DNA of 64,000 nucleotides, taken from the NCBI GenBank assembly GCA_017619375.1, contig JAFZSL010000068.1, positions 24,011-88,010 of the forward strand. Reading direction: 5' to 3'. Shown here piece by piece: positions 47,186 to 54,999 of the stretch. The notes below the pieces were generated by a model, which had not been told where the DNA came from, did not search any database, and was given only the letters and a program-made list of their open reading frames with translations. The position numbers were made by a program, and so were the translations under genes. Positions within the stretch are counted from its first letter, which is position 1, and each line of letters begins with the position of its first letter. This DNA comes from Prevotella sp. (GTDB lineage Bacteria; Bacteroidota; Bacteroidia; Bacteroidales; Bacteroidaceae).

Positions 47186-48113
47186 CAACAGCAACAAATG
47201 GGGCATCATCTTCTGTCCCAAGAGCGGATCATTCAGACCACACGCCAAGTGGGAGAAAGTGGAGAAATGCCTTAAGGAGAAAGGCATCGACTACGATTAT
47301 GTGCAAAGCGAGAACTCCAGCAGCGTGGAGCGTCTTGTCAAAATGATGGTGGGCAATGGCTACAAGACGCTTGTCATCGTGGGAGGCGACTCCGCACTCA
47401 ACGAAGCGGTCAACTGCCTCATGTCGGTGCCCAAGGCTGAGCGGGACACCATTTCGCTCGGTGTCATCCCCAATGGATTGATGAACGACTTCGCCCATTT
47501 CTGGGACATCAAGGACAACGATGTGGAGGCGTGTATCGACATGATAGCGAAGAAAAGGGTGAGAAGCATTGACATGGGGTGCATCCGCTACACCAACGAA
47601 AAGGGTGAGAAATGCCATCGCTATTTCCTCAACTGCCTCAGCATCGGTCTTGTGGCATCTGTCATCAAGCAAAGGAGGATGGCCAGCGGGTCCTTCGGAT
47701 GGAGGAAACTTGCCTTCATCCCTTCATCCCTTCTCATGATTTTCCAAAGGCTGGAGTACAAGATGAAGCTTCGCATCAATAGCGATGTCATCGATAGGAA
47801 GGTGATGACCGTCTGCATAGGTAATGCACAGGGATATGGCTTCACCCCCAACGCAGTCCCATACAACGGGTTGCTCGACGTCTCCGTTGTCTATCATCCG
47901 GAAATGGGGCAACTCTTGGAAGGACTCTATCTGTTGTATAGCGGGAAGATTCTCAATCACCGCAGCGTGCACCCTTACCGCACGAGGGAAATCCAGGTGG
48001 ACAAGGCCGAGCGGGCACTTGTGGGAGTGGACGGACGTATCATGAAGACGCCGGTGGGCTCCTTCTGCGTCAATGTGGAACAAGAGGTGTTGCAGTTTAT
48101 CATTCCTTCCTAA
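47178..48113 (+). CDS. Diacylglycerol kinase-like lipid kinase
   Basis: A 311-residue protein of the DAGK catalytic superfamily, which phosphorylates diacylglycerol or related lipids. The start KWGIIFCPKSG leads to TLVIVGGDSALNEAVN near residues 57-72, where the usual GGDGT reads GGDSA. GVIPNGLMNDFAHFW follows near 95-109, in place of PxGTxNDFA. NCLSIGLVASVI and GNAQGYGFTPNAVPYNGLLDVSVV match the C-terminal beta domain. VQVDKAERALVGVDGR-like and C-terminal elements are typical. The start at 47178 lies inside the end of miaA. Altered nucleotide motifs make the substrate uncertain. Confidence 0.82.
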   Translation: MADNSNKWGIIFCPKSGSFRPHAKWEKVEKCLKEKGIDYDYVQSENSSSVERLVKMMVGNGYKTLVIVGGDSALNEAVNCLMSVPKAERDTISLGVIPNGLMNDFAHFWDIKDNDVEACIDMIAKKRVRSIDMGCIRYTNEKGEKCHRYFLNCLSIGLVASVIKQRRMASGSFGWRKLAFIPSSLLMIFQRLEYKMKLRINSDVIDRKVMTVCIGNAQGYGFTPNAVPYNGLLDVSVVYHPEMGQLLEGLYLLYSGKILNHRSVHPYRTREIQVDKAERALVGVDGRIMKTPVGSFCVNVEQEVLQFIIPS

Positions 48114-48119
48114 GGGGAA

Positions 48120-48152
48120 GGAGGTTTTGGGAGATAATAGGAGGTTTTAGGG
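48120..48152. repeat. Decamer tandem array between convergent genes
   Basis: Units GGAGGTTTTG, GGAGATAATA and GGAGGTTTTA in register from 48120, with a partial GGGG start of a fourth. The array lies between the DAGK stop and the Crp stop. Confidence 0.65.
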
Positions 48153-48157
48153 GTGCA

Positions 48158-48865
48158 TCATCCCAGTTGTGAGATGCGCCTCAGTTCGTCCTCACGCACG
48201 ATTTTGATTTTCTTCCCATCTATGGCGACGAGTTGCTCGTCGGCAAAAGTGGAAAGCGTCCTTATGGCGTTGCTTGTCGTCATGTTGGAGAGGTTGGCCA
48301 AGTCCTCGCGGCTCAAGTAGATGCCCAATGTGCAACCGTCCTCTTCCACGTCGTAGTTGTCTTTGAGGAAGAGCAAAGCCTCGGCGAGCCTTCCGCGTAT
48401 GTGCTTCTGTGTCAAATTCACCGTGCGCTCGTCAGACTGGCCCAGCAGCACAGACAAGTGACGCACCACCTGCAGGCCCATCAACGCGTTGCCCCTCATC
48501 AATCGTTCCACCAACTCCATGGGCGCTGAGGCCACCACCGATGGTTCCAAAGCCGTAGCAGTGGTGAGATGTGGCGCACCTGCGAACCAGGCGCGGTAGC
48601 CGAACATTTCCACGGGTTTGATGACACGCACGATCTGGTCGCGACCGCCAACGCCGTTCTTTGCCACCTTCACCTTGCCTTGCACCAGGACATACATCTG
48701 GTCGGGCGCGTCCTTCACACCATAGACCACATCGTTCCTCTTGCAATGGAGGACCCTCAGATGGCTTGTCAAATCCTGACGCTCCTGGGCTGTCAGAGAA
48801 GGCCATATGCCGCAGACGGCATTAGAAATGGCGGAGAGGTCTGTCAAGACAGAAGGTGGTGCCAT
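48158..48865 (-). CDS. Crp/Fnr-family transcriptional regulator
   Basis: A 235-residue DNA-binding regulator. The cyclic-nucleotide-type sensor domain spans about 25-140 (KRNDVVYGVKDAPDQMYVLVQGKVKV and VIKPVEMFGYRAWFAG). No FNR-type Cys cluster is seen. A C-helix follows, then a Crp-type winged helix (GRLAEALLFLKDNY; recognition region YLSREDLANLSNMTTSNAIRTLSTFADEQLV near 178-208). The ATG at 48865 fits the -7 box at 48894-48901. It is divergent from the glycogen operon, whose promoter overlaps an inverted repeat at 48974-48996, so control of that operon is a reasonable inference. Confidence 0.88.
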   Translation of the reverse strand: MAPPSVLTDLSAISNAVCGIWPSLTAQERQDLTSHLRVLHCKRNDVVYGVKDAPDQMYVLVQGKVKVAKNGVGGRDQIVRVIKPVEMFGYRAWFAGAPHLTTATALEPSVVASAPMELVERLMRGNALMGLQVVRHLSVLLGQSDERTVNLTQKHIRGRLAEALLFLKDNYDVEEDGCTLGIYLSREDLANLSNMTTSNAIRTLSTFADEQLVAIDGKKIKIVREDELRRISQLG

Positions 48866-48893
48866 GGGAATAGGGATGAATTGGTGAATGGTG

Positions 48894-48901
48894 CAAAAAT
48901 A
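48894..48901 (-). promoter_or_regulatory. -7 box of the Crp/Fnr gene
   Basis: Minus-strand TATTTTTG (48901-48894), 29 bases upstream of the ATG at 48865. A TTTG at 48920-48917 gives a short 15-base spacer. Confidence 0.5.
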
Positions 48902-48973
48902 GCATTTTTCCGCCAACAAACACCTTGTTTTGCAAAAAAATGTTTTCTACAACATAAAAAAGCCCGTTTTTGG

Positions 48974-48996
48974 CAAAATTTGCTGCAATAATTTTG
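48974..48996. promoter_or_regulatory. Inverted repeat over the glycogen operon -33 box
   Basis: CAAAATT-N9-AATTTTG is a perfect 7-9-7 inverted repeat whose right arm contains the TTTG -33 box. The spacing suits a dimeric regulator such as the adjacent Crp/Fnr protein. The assignment is inference. Confidence 0.45.
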
Positions 48997-49023
48997 AATA
49001 GTTGGCAAAAAATACTACCTTTG
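48993..49023 (+). promoter_or_regulatory. Promoter of the glycogen operon
   Basis: TTTG (48993-48996), 19 bases, TACCTTTG (49016-49023). The start codon is at 49117, so the leader is about 85 bases. Confidence 0.75.
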
Positions 49024-49116
49024 AGGAAAAATCACTTCATGCGCATTTTCATATGCGTGTGTTGCGAATATGTAATGTAAATCTGATACGTTTTTTAAAA
49101 CCTTAATACAGCAACT

Positions 49117-51066
49117 ATGAGTTATCTACGATTAGAAAAGGCGCTGATGACCAACTTGCAGGAGTCTCTGCCACGAGAATTGTTGAGAACCAACCGTTCC
49201 GGGGCTTACTCATGCTCCACCATCGTCGATTGCAACACGAGGAAGTATCATGGGTTGCTCGTGGTTCCCATCCCGGAGTTGGATGACGAGAACCACGTGC
49301 TGCTCTCCTCTCTCGATGTCACCGTCGTGCAGCATGGGGCGGAATTCAACCTGGGGCTCCACAAGTATCAGGGCAACAACTACAGCCCGAAAGGGCACAA
49401 GTACATCCGTCAGTTCGACTGCGACAAGGTGCCTACCACCATCTACCGTGTAGGAGGTGTCATCCTCAAGAAGGAGGTGGTGTTCCAGCACTATGAGGAC
49501 AGGATTCTCATCCGCTACACTCTCGATGACGCGCACTCTGAAACCATCCTCCGTTTCCGACCGTTCCTGGCCTTCAGAAGCGTGAGGGCGTTCACTCACG
49601 AGAACTACACTGCCAGCCGTGACTACACCCCGGTGGACAACGGCATCAAGACTTGCATGTATGCCGGCTACCCCGACCTTTACATGCAGTTCAGCAAGAA
49701 AAACGAGTTCATCTTCCGCCCCGACTGGTATCGCGGCATTGAATACCCCAAGGAGCAAGAGAGAGGCTATGCCTCTAATGAAGACCTCTACGTACCAGGT
49801 TATTTCGAGATGAAAATCAAGAAGGGCGAGAGCATCGTCTTTGCCGCCTCCACCTCGAAAATCCGTTCCAACACCCTGAAAAAACTCTTTGAAAAGGAAG
49901 TGGATGAGCGCAACCCTCGCGACAACTTCTTCCATTGTCTGGTCAATGCCGCACACCAGTTCCACAAGAGGATGCCCAACGACGAACGCTATCTCCTGGC
50001 CGGATATCCTTGGTTCAAGTGCCGCGCACGCGACACCTTCATCTCCCTCCCGGGACTCACTCTCGCCATTGAGGAGCAAGACTATTTCGAATTTGTCATG
50101 CATACCGCCGAGCGCGAACTCAGGGCTTTCATGGACGACAAACCCATCAAGGGCCAGATTTATGAGATGGAGCAACCCGACGTGCCCCTATGGGCCGTGT
50201 GGGCCGTGCAACAATATGCCAAGGAATGTGGTAGGGAGAAATGCTGGAAGATGTATGGCAAACTCATCAAAGACATCATTGCCTACATCATCGACGGCGG
50301 CCATCCCAACCTATGGCTTGAGGAGAACGGCATGCTGCGCACCGAAGGCCGCGACAAGGCCGTGACATGGATGAACTCCACCGCCAACGGTCGCCCCGTC
50401 GTTCCACGCACCGGCTACATCGTCGAGTTCAACGCCCTATGGTACAACACTCTCCGCTTCGTTGCATCACTCGCTGCCGAAAACGGTGAGAACGAGTTGG
50501 CCGAAGATCTTTTGGCAAGGGCTGAGAAATGCAAGACATCCTTTGTCAGCACCTTCCTCAACGAATACGGCTATCTCTATGACTATGTGGATGGCAACAT
50601 GATGGACTGGAGTGTCAGACCCAATATGATTTTCGCAGTAGCCTTCGACTACTCACCGCTTTCACAAGAGCAGAAGAAGAGCGTCCTCGACGTATGCACC
50701 AGGGAGTTGCTCACTCCCAAGGGACTAAGGTCGCTGTCGCCGAAGAGTGGCGGCTACAACCCCATGTACGTGGGGCCGCAGACGCAGCGCGACTATGCCT
50801 ACCACCAAGGCACCGCTTGGCCTTGGCTCGGAGGATTCTACATGGAGGCATGTCTCAAACTCTACAAGAGGACAAGGCTCAGTTTCATCGAGAGGCAAAT
50901 GGTGGGATACGAGGATGAGATGAATTATCACTGCCTCGGCACCATCAGCGAACTCTTCGACGGCAACCCGCCATTCCTCGGCAGGGGAGCCATGTCGTTT
51001 GCTATGAACGTGGCGGAGATTCTGCGCTCGCTCAACATGCTCGAAACCTATAAATATAAAAATTAA
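49117..51066 (+). CDS. Glycogen debranching enzyme (GH133, amylo-alpha-1,6-glucosidase type)
   Basis: A 649-residue cytoplasmic enzyme. The N-terminal domain starts REWLLTN-like as PRELLRTNRSGAYSCSTIVDCNTRKYHGLLVVP (about 19-51), the hallmark of bacterial debranching-enzyme N-domains. The (alpha/alpha)6 catalytic domain has LLAGYPWFKCRARDTFISLPGLTLA near 291-315, LWLEENGMLRTEGRDKAVTWMNS near 400-422 and HQGTAWPWLGGFYMEA near 563-578, holding the catalytic acids. It hydrolyses alpha-1,6 branch points of glycogen. It is first in an operon with a GT4 gene (14 bp) and a GH57 gene (18 bp). Confidence 0.93.
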   Translation: MSYLRLEKALMTNLQESLPRELLRTNRSGAYSCSTIVDCNTRKYHGLLVVPIPELDDENHVLLSSLDVTVVQHGAEFNLGLHKYQGNNYSPKGHKYIRQFDCDKVPTTIYRVGGVILKKEVVFQHYEDRILIRYTLDDAHSETILRFRPFLAFRSVRAFTHENYTASRDYTPVDNGIKTCMYAGYPDLYMQFSKKNEFIFRPDWYRGIEYPKEQERGYASNEDLYVPGYFEMKIKKGESIVFAASTSKIRSNTLKKLFEKEVDERNPRDNFFHCLVNAAHQFHKRMPNDERYLLAGYPWFKCRARDTFISLPGLTLAIEEQDYFEFVMHTAERELRAFMDDKPIKGQIYEMEQPDVPLWAVWAVQQYAKECGREKCWKMYGKLIKDIIAYIIDGGHPNLWLEENGMLRTEGRDKAVTWMNSTANGRPVVPRTGYIVEFNALWYNTLRFVASLAAENGENELAEDLLARAEKCKTSFVSTFLNEYGYLYDYVDGNMMDWSVRPNMIFAVAFDYSPLSQEQKKSVLDVCTRELLTPKGLRSLSPKSGGYNPMYVGPQTQRDYAYHQGTAWPWLGGFYMEACLKLYKRTRLSFIERQMVGYEDEMNYHCLGTISELFDGNPPFLGRGAMSFAMNVAEILRSLNMLETYKYKN

Positions 51067-51080
51067 GGAGGACACGCAAT

Positions 51081-52346
51081 ATGAAAGTTTTAATGTTTGG
51101 CTGGGAGTATCCTCCTCATGTGTTTGGTGGACTGGCAACCGCCAATTATGGAATTTCTCAAGGACTGCATGCGCAAGGCGACATTGACATCACCTTGTGC
51201 CTGCCCAAACCTTTCGGCGACGAGGACACCGCGGCATGCAAGATTGTTGGCATGTGTGCCGTCCCCATCGTATTCCGTGACGTGGACTACGACTATCTTA
51301 AGGGACGCATCGGCAACATTATGTCGCCGGAGTACTACTACAAGTTGAGGGAGCATCTTTATGGCGATTTCAATTACATGCACGTCAACGACCTTGGATG
51401 CATGGAGTTCGCAGGAGGCTATCCCACCAACCTTCACGAGGAGATCAACAACTACTCCATCATCGCCGGAGTAGTGGCCAGGACGGAAGAGTTCGACATC
51501 ATACACGCTCATGACTGGCTCACCTATCCTGCAGGTATACACGCTAAGAATGTCAGTGGCAAACCCCTTTGCATTCACGTCCATGCCACCGACTTCGACA
51601 GAAGCCGCGGCAAGGTGAACCCAACCGTCTATTCCATAGAGAAAGACGGCATGGACAACGCCGACTGCATCATGTGCGTCTCTGACCTCACCAGGCGAAC
51701 CGTCATCAACCACTACCACCAAGACCCCAAGAAGGTGTTCACCGTGCATAATGCCGTCTATCCGCTCCGGCAGGAACTGCAAGACATCCCCAGGCCCGAC
51801 CACACCGGCAAGGAGAAGGTCGTCACCTTCCTCGGACGCATCACCATGCAGAAGGGACCAGAATATTTTGTCGAAGCAGCCACCATGGTGCTCCACCGTA
51901 CAAGGAACGTGAGGTTCTGCATGGCCGGTTCCGGCGACATGATGGATGCCATGATACAACTCGCTGCCGAGAGAGGCATAGCAGACAGGTTCCATTTCCC
52001 CGGATTCATGAGGGGAAAGCAAGTGTATGAATGCCTCAAGGCTTCCGATGTCTATGTCATGCCCTCTGTGAGCGAACCTTTCGGCATCTCGCCCCTGGAG
52101 GCCATGCAATGCGGCACGCCGTCCATCATCTCTTGGCAGAGCGGCTGCGCGGAAATCCTGGATAACTGCATCAAGGTAGATTACTGGGACATTCACGCCC
52201 TGGCTGATGCCATCTATTCCATCTGCCAAAATGACAGCCTTTTCCATTACCTGCAGGATGAGGGAAAGAAAGAGGTTGACCAAATCACCTGGGAGAAGGT
52301 GGGGCGTTGGATCAAGGAACTTTACATCCGCACACTCAACAAGTAA
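51081..52346 (+). CDS. GT4-family glycosyltransferase, glycogen-synthase-like
   Basis: A 421-residue cytoplasmic GT-B transferase. The start VLMFGWEYPPHVFGGLATANYGISQGLHAQG has the glycogen-synthase-type glycine loop (GGLA). Further landmarks are DIIHAHDWLTYPAGIHAK near 135-152, HVHATDFDRSRGK near 164-176, VFTVHNAVYPL, VTFLGRITMQKGPEYFVEA near 247-265 and the nucleotide-sugar site VYVMPSVSEPFGISPLEAMQCGTPSII near 326-352 (ExxxxxxxE). In Bacteroidales this gene sits between the debranching enzyme and GH57 genes and is presumed to elongate glycogen. The donor (UDP- or ADP-glucose) cannot be told. Confidence 0.9.
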   Translation: MKVLMFGWEYPPHVFGGLATANYGISQGLHAQGDIDITLCLPKPFGDEDTAACKIVGMCAVPIVFRDVDYDYLKGRIGNIMSPEYYYKLREHLYGDFNYMHVNDLGCMEFAGGYPTNLHEEINNYSIIAGVVARTEEFDIIHAHDWLTYPAGIHAKNVSGKPLCIHVHATDFDRSRGKVNPTVYSIEKDGMDNADCIMCVSDLTRRTVINHYHQDPKKVFTVHNAVYPLRQELQDIPRPDHTGKEKVVTFLGRITMQKGPEYFVEAATMVLHRTRNVRFCMAGSGDMMDAMIQLAAERGIADRFHFPGFMRGKQVYECLKASDVYVMPSVSEPFGISPLEAMQCGTPSIISWQSGCAEILDNCIKVDYWDIHALADAIYSICQNDSLFHYLQDEGKKEVDQITWEKVGRWIKELYIRTLNK

Positions 52347-52364
52347 CCAAAAAAATCCATCAAA

Positions 52365-53783
52365 ATGAAAACAATTTGCATGTATTTTGAGATTCACCAA
52401 ATCATACATCTCAAAAGATATCGGTTCTTCGACATTGGTACCGACCATTACTATTACGACGACTATGAGAACGAGCGCTCCATCACCGACATCGCCAACC
52501 GCTCGTACCTCCCAGCATTGGAAGCCATCCAGGAGATGGTCAACCAGCACGGCGACTATTTCAAGGTGGCCTTCTCGCTCTCCGGCACGGGCATCGAGCA
52601 ATTGGAGATGCACGCCCCGCAGGTGTTGGAGAAACTGCAGGAACTCTCCAAGACAGGATGCGTGGAATTCCTCGCCGAGCCTTATTCACACGGACTGTCA
52701 GCACTGGCCAACGAGGCTTCTTTCGAACGCGACGTAAGAAAGCAGATGGTCAAGATGAAGGAGTATTTCGGACAAGAGCCGAAGGTGTTGCGCAACTCCT
52801 CACTCATCTACAGCGACGACATCGGCGGACAGGCTGCCGCCATGGGATTCAAAGGCATGCTCACCGAGGGTGCCAAGCACGTGCTGGGATGGAAGTCGCC
52901 GCACTATGTCTACAACTGCGCCATCGCTCCCGACCTGAAACTGCTTCTCCGCGATGTCACCCTCAGCGATGACATCTCCTTGAGATTCAACAACAGTGAA
53001 TGGGAGGGCTACCCGCTCTTCGCCGACAACTACATCGACCGCATTGCCAACTTCCCTGAAGAGGAGCAAGTCATCAACATCTTCATGGAACTGTCGGCAC
53101 TTGGCATTGCCCAACCTTTGTCGAGCAACATCCTTGAGTTCCTCAAGGCATTGCCCGCTTGCGCCAAGCAGAGAGGCATTACCTTCTCCACTCCTACGGA
53201 AATCTGCATGAAGATGAAGAGCGTGGGCAACCTCGATGTGCCCGACACTCTCTCGTGGGTGGATGAGGAGCGCGATGTGAGTTGCTGGCTCGGCAACCCG
53301 ATGCAGAGAGAGGCTTTCCAAAAACTCTACAGCATTGCCGACAGGCTCCGCATCATCGACGACCCGCGCATCAACCAGGACTGGGACTACCTGCAGGCCT
53401 CCAATAACTTCCGCTTCATGACCACCAAACCTTCCACAGTGATGTTTGACCGTGGCATGTACCAAACGCCATTCGATGCTTTCACCAACTATATGAACAT
53501 CTTGGGCGATTTCATCACACGTGTCAACAACGTCTATCCGCTCAGCATCGAGAATGACGAATTGGAACCGCTGCTCAACACCATCCGCAACCAGGGTGAC
53601 GAGTTGGAGAAGAAAGGAAAGGAAATCATACGTCTCCAGGCGAAAATCGACAAGATGCAGAAAGAGGAGGACAAACTAAAGGCTAAACTGGATAAAGCCA
53701 AGGAAGGTGCTCCTGCCAAGAAACCGGCCACGCGTCGCAAGAAGGCAGAACCAGCTGAAAAAGCTGAGAAACCGAAAGAATAA
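52365..53783 (+). CDS. GH57 alpha-amylase-like enzyme with basic coiled-coil tail
   Basis: A 472-residue cytoplasmic protein. The GH57 start MKTICMYFEIHQ holds the conserved His-Gln motif. VEFLAEPYSHGLSALA near residues 101-116, LRNSSLIYSDDIGGQAA near 143-159 and LTEGAKHVLGW near 165-175 follow the family pattern. After the barrel, residues 410-445 form a coiled coil (GDELEKKGKEIIRLQAKIDK). The last 25 or so are Lys/Ala/Pro-rich, like a histone-H1 or DNA-binding tail (KKPATRRKKAEPAEKAEKPK). It ends the glycogen operon. Likely role is glycogen or maltodextrin cleavage or branching. The tail may tether it to polymer, membrane or nucleic acid. Confidence 0.88.
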   Translation: MKTICMYFEIHQIIHLKRYRFFDIGTDHYYYDDYENERSITDIANRSYLPALEAIQEMVNQHGDYFKVAFSLSGTGIEQLEMHAPQVLEKLQELSKTGCVEFLAEPYSHGLSALANEASFERDVRKQMVKMKEYFGQEPKVLRNSSLIYSDDIGGQAAAMGFKGMLTEGAKHVLGWKSPHYVYNCAIAPDLKLLLRDVTLSDDISLRFNNSEWEGYPLFADNYIDRIANFPEEEQVINIFMELSALGIAQPLSSNILEFLKALPACAKQRGITFSTPTEICMKMKSVGNLDVPDTLSWVDEERDVSCWLGNPMQREAFQKLYSIADRLRIIDDPRINQDWDYLQASNNFRFMTTKPSTVMFDRGMYQTPFDAFTNYMNILGDFITRVNNVYPLSIENDELEPLLNTIRNQGDELEKKGKEIIRLQAKIDKMQKEEDKLKAKLDKAKEGAPAKKPATRRKKAEPAEKAEKPKE

Positions 53784-53801
53784 CGAGACTACACAGAGGC
53801 A

Positions 53802-53837
53802 GCCTTAAGGCCCTTAAAGACCTTGAGACCTTTGAAA
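53802..53837. repeat. 9-base tandem array downstream of the GH57 gene
   Basis: Units GCCTTAAGG, CCCTTAAAG, ACCTTGAGA, CCTTTGAAA in register. The same CCTTAAGG core recurs in the array at 54964-54999, so two like arrays flank the Zn-dehydrogenase gene. Confidence 0.8.
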
Positions 53838-53844
53838 AACCAAG

Positions 53845-53876
53845 CAGGACCGATGCCCATTTGAGCATCGGTCCTG
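53845..53876. terminator. Terminator between glycogen operon and Zn-dehydrogenase
   Basis: A perfect 12-bp stem (53845-53856 with 53865-53876) with an 8-base loop. On the minus strand a T5 run follows 6 bases later, so it mainly serves the dehydrogenase gene; it could also stop the glycogen operon. Confidence 0.75.
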
Positions 53877-53930
53877 TCGTATAAGCCGATTATTGCAAGT
53901 AGTCCACTGCCGTTGTCGCGGCACTCCTTG

Positions 53931-54950
53931 TCATTGCATGTCGACGAGGATGCGGAATACCTTTCCCGGCTGTTCCGCCCATTGGTTCATGGCGTCGCAA
54001 GCCTCTTCGGGCTTTGCCACCTTGGTGATAAGGCAGTCCACGGGGCAGTTGCCTCGCTCGAGGTAATGGATGACGGCGCGGAAGTCGGAGGGCAGGGCGT
54101 TGCGCGACCCGCGGATGTCGAGTTCCTTTTGCACGAAGAACTTGGTTTGGAACGACACCTCCGTCTTGGCATAGCCAATGCAGACGGTGCGTCCTGTGAA
54201 GGCCACCTCGTTGACGGCCATCTGGTAGGTGGGTACGCTACCCACGGCCTCGATGACGACGTCGGGACCGAAGCCGGATGTGATTTCCGCCAACTTCTCG
54301 TGAGCGTCCTCGGTTCGGGTGTTGATGGTGTAGGTGGCACCCATCTGATGGGCAAGGACGAGTTTCTCGTCGTCGATGTCGGCGGCCACCACGGTGGCAC
54401 CACGCAGCGCACTTCTTACCACGGCCCCCATGCCCACCATGCCGCATCCGATGACGAGGACGGTGTCGATGTCGGTGACCTCGGCGCGTGAGACGGCGTG
54501 GAAGCCCACGCTCATGGGTTCGATGAGAGCGCAAGTGCGCGGTGAGAGTTGTCCGGCGGGGATGACTTTCTCCCAAGGCAGTGCCACGTATTCGCACATC
54601 GCTCCGTCACGCTGCACGCCGAGCGTTTCATTGTGCTGGCAGGCGTTGAAACGTCTGTTGCGGCAGGAAGCGCATTTTCCGCAGTTGGTATAGGGATTGA
54701 CGGTGACAGTCATACCGGGTTTGATGTCCTCTGGCACGTCGGCGCCGACGGCTTCCACCACGGCTCCCACCTCATGTCCCGGGATGACGGGCATGTGCAC
54801 CATGGGATTCCTCCCGAGGAAGGTGTTGAGGTCGGAACCGCAGAAGCCTACGTAGTTCACTTTGAGGAGCACGTCGCCGGCTCCCATCACAGGCAGGTCG
54901 ATGTCCACCACCTGCATCTGCCTTTCGGCAGGTATCTTGATTGCTTTCAT
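53931..54950 (-). CDS. Zinc-dependent medium-chain dehydrogenase
   Basis: A 339-residue cytoplasmic polyol/sugar-acid dehydrogenase. The catalytic zinc ligands are in NYVGFCGSDLNTF near residue 37 and PGHEVGAVVEA near 59. Structural-zinc Cys residues are in NCGKCASCRNRRFNAC near 89-104. The Rossmann loop is VLVIGCGMVGMGAV near 164-177. GSRNALPSDFRAVIHYLERG near 280-299 resembles L-galactonate/sorbitol-type dehydrogenases such as E. coli LgoD. It follows the aldo-keto reductase gene on the same strand (49-bp gap with a 9-base array). Together they would oxidise L-galactose or L-fucose to keto acids; the substrate is inferred from the partner. Confidence 0.85.
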   Translation of the reverse strand: MKAIKIPAERQMQVVDIDLPVMGAGDVLLKVNYVGFCGSDLNTFLGRNPMVHMPVIPGHEVGAVVEAVGADVPEDIKPGMTVTVNPYTNCGKCASCRNRRFNACQHNETLGVQRDGAMCEYVALPWEKVIPAGQLSPRTCALIEPMSVGFHAVSRAEVTDIDTVLVIGCGMVGMGAVVRSALRGATVVAADIDDEKLVLAHQMGATYTINTRTEDAHEKLAEITSGFGPDVVIEAVGSVPTYQMAVNEVAFTGRTVCIGYAKTEVSFQTKFFVQKELDIRGSRNALPSDFRAVIHYLERGNCPVDCLITKVAKPEEACDAMNQWAEQPGKVFRILVDMQ

Positions 54951-54963
54951 GTCTTTTTGCTTT

Positions 54964-54999
54964 TTTATAAGGGCCTTAAGGTCTTTAGAACCCTTAAGG
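54964..54999. repeat. 9-base tandem array between aldo-keto reductase and Zn-dehydrogenase
   Basis: Units TTATAAGGG, GCCTTAAGG, TCTTTAGAA, CCCTTAAGG in register, filling the intercistronic gap. The unit matches the array at 53802-53837. Confidence 0.8.

Noticed and set aside
51090-52613. 507-codon minus-strand frame opposite the glycosyltransferase
   Set aside because: Antisense to the GT4 gene and running across a gene junction; no recognisable protein features.
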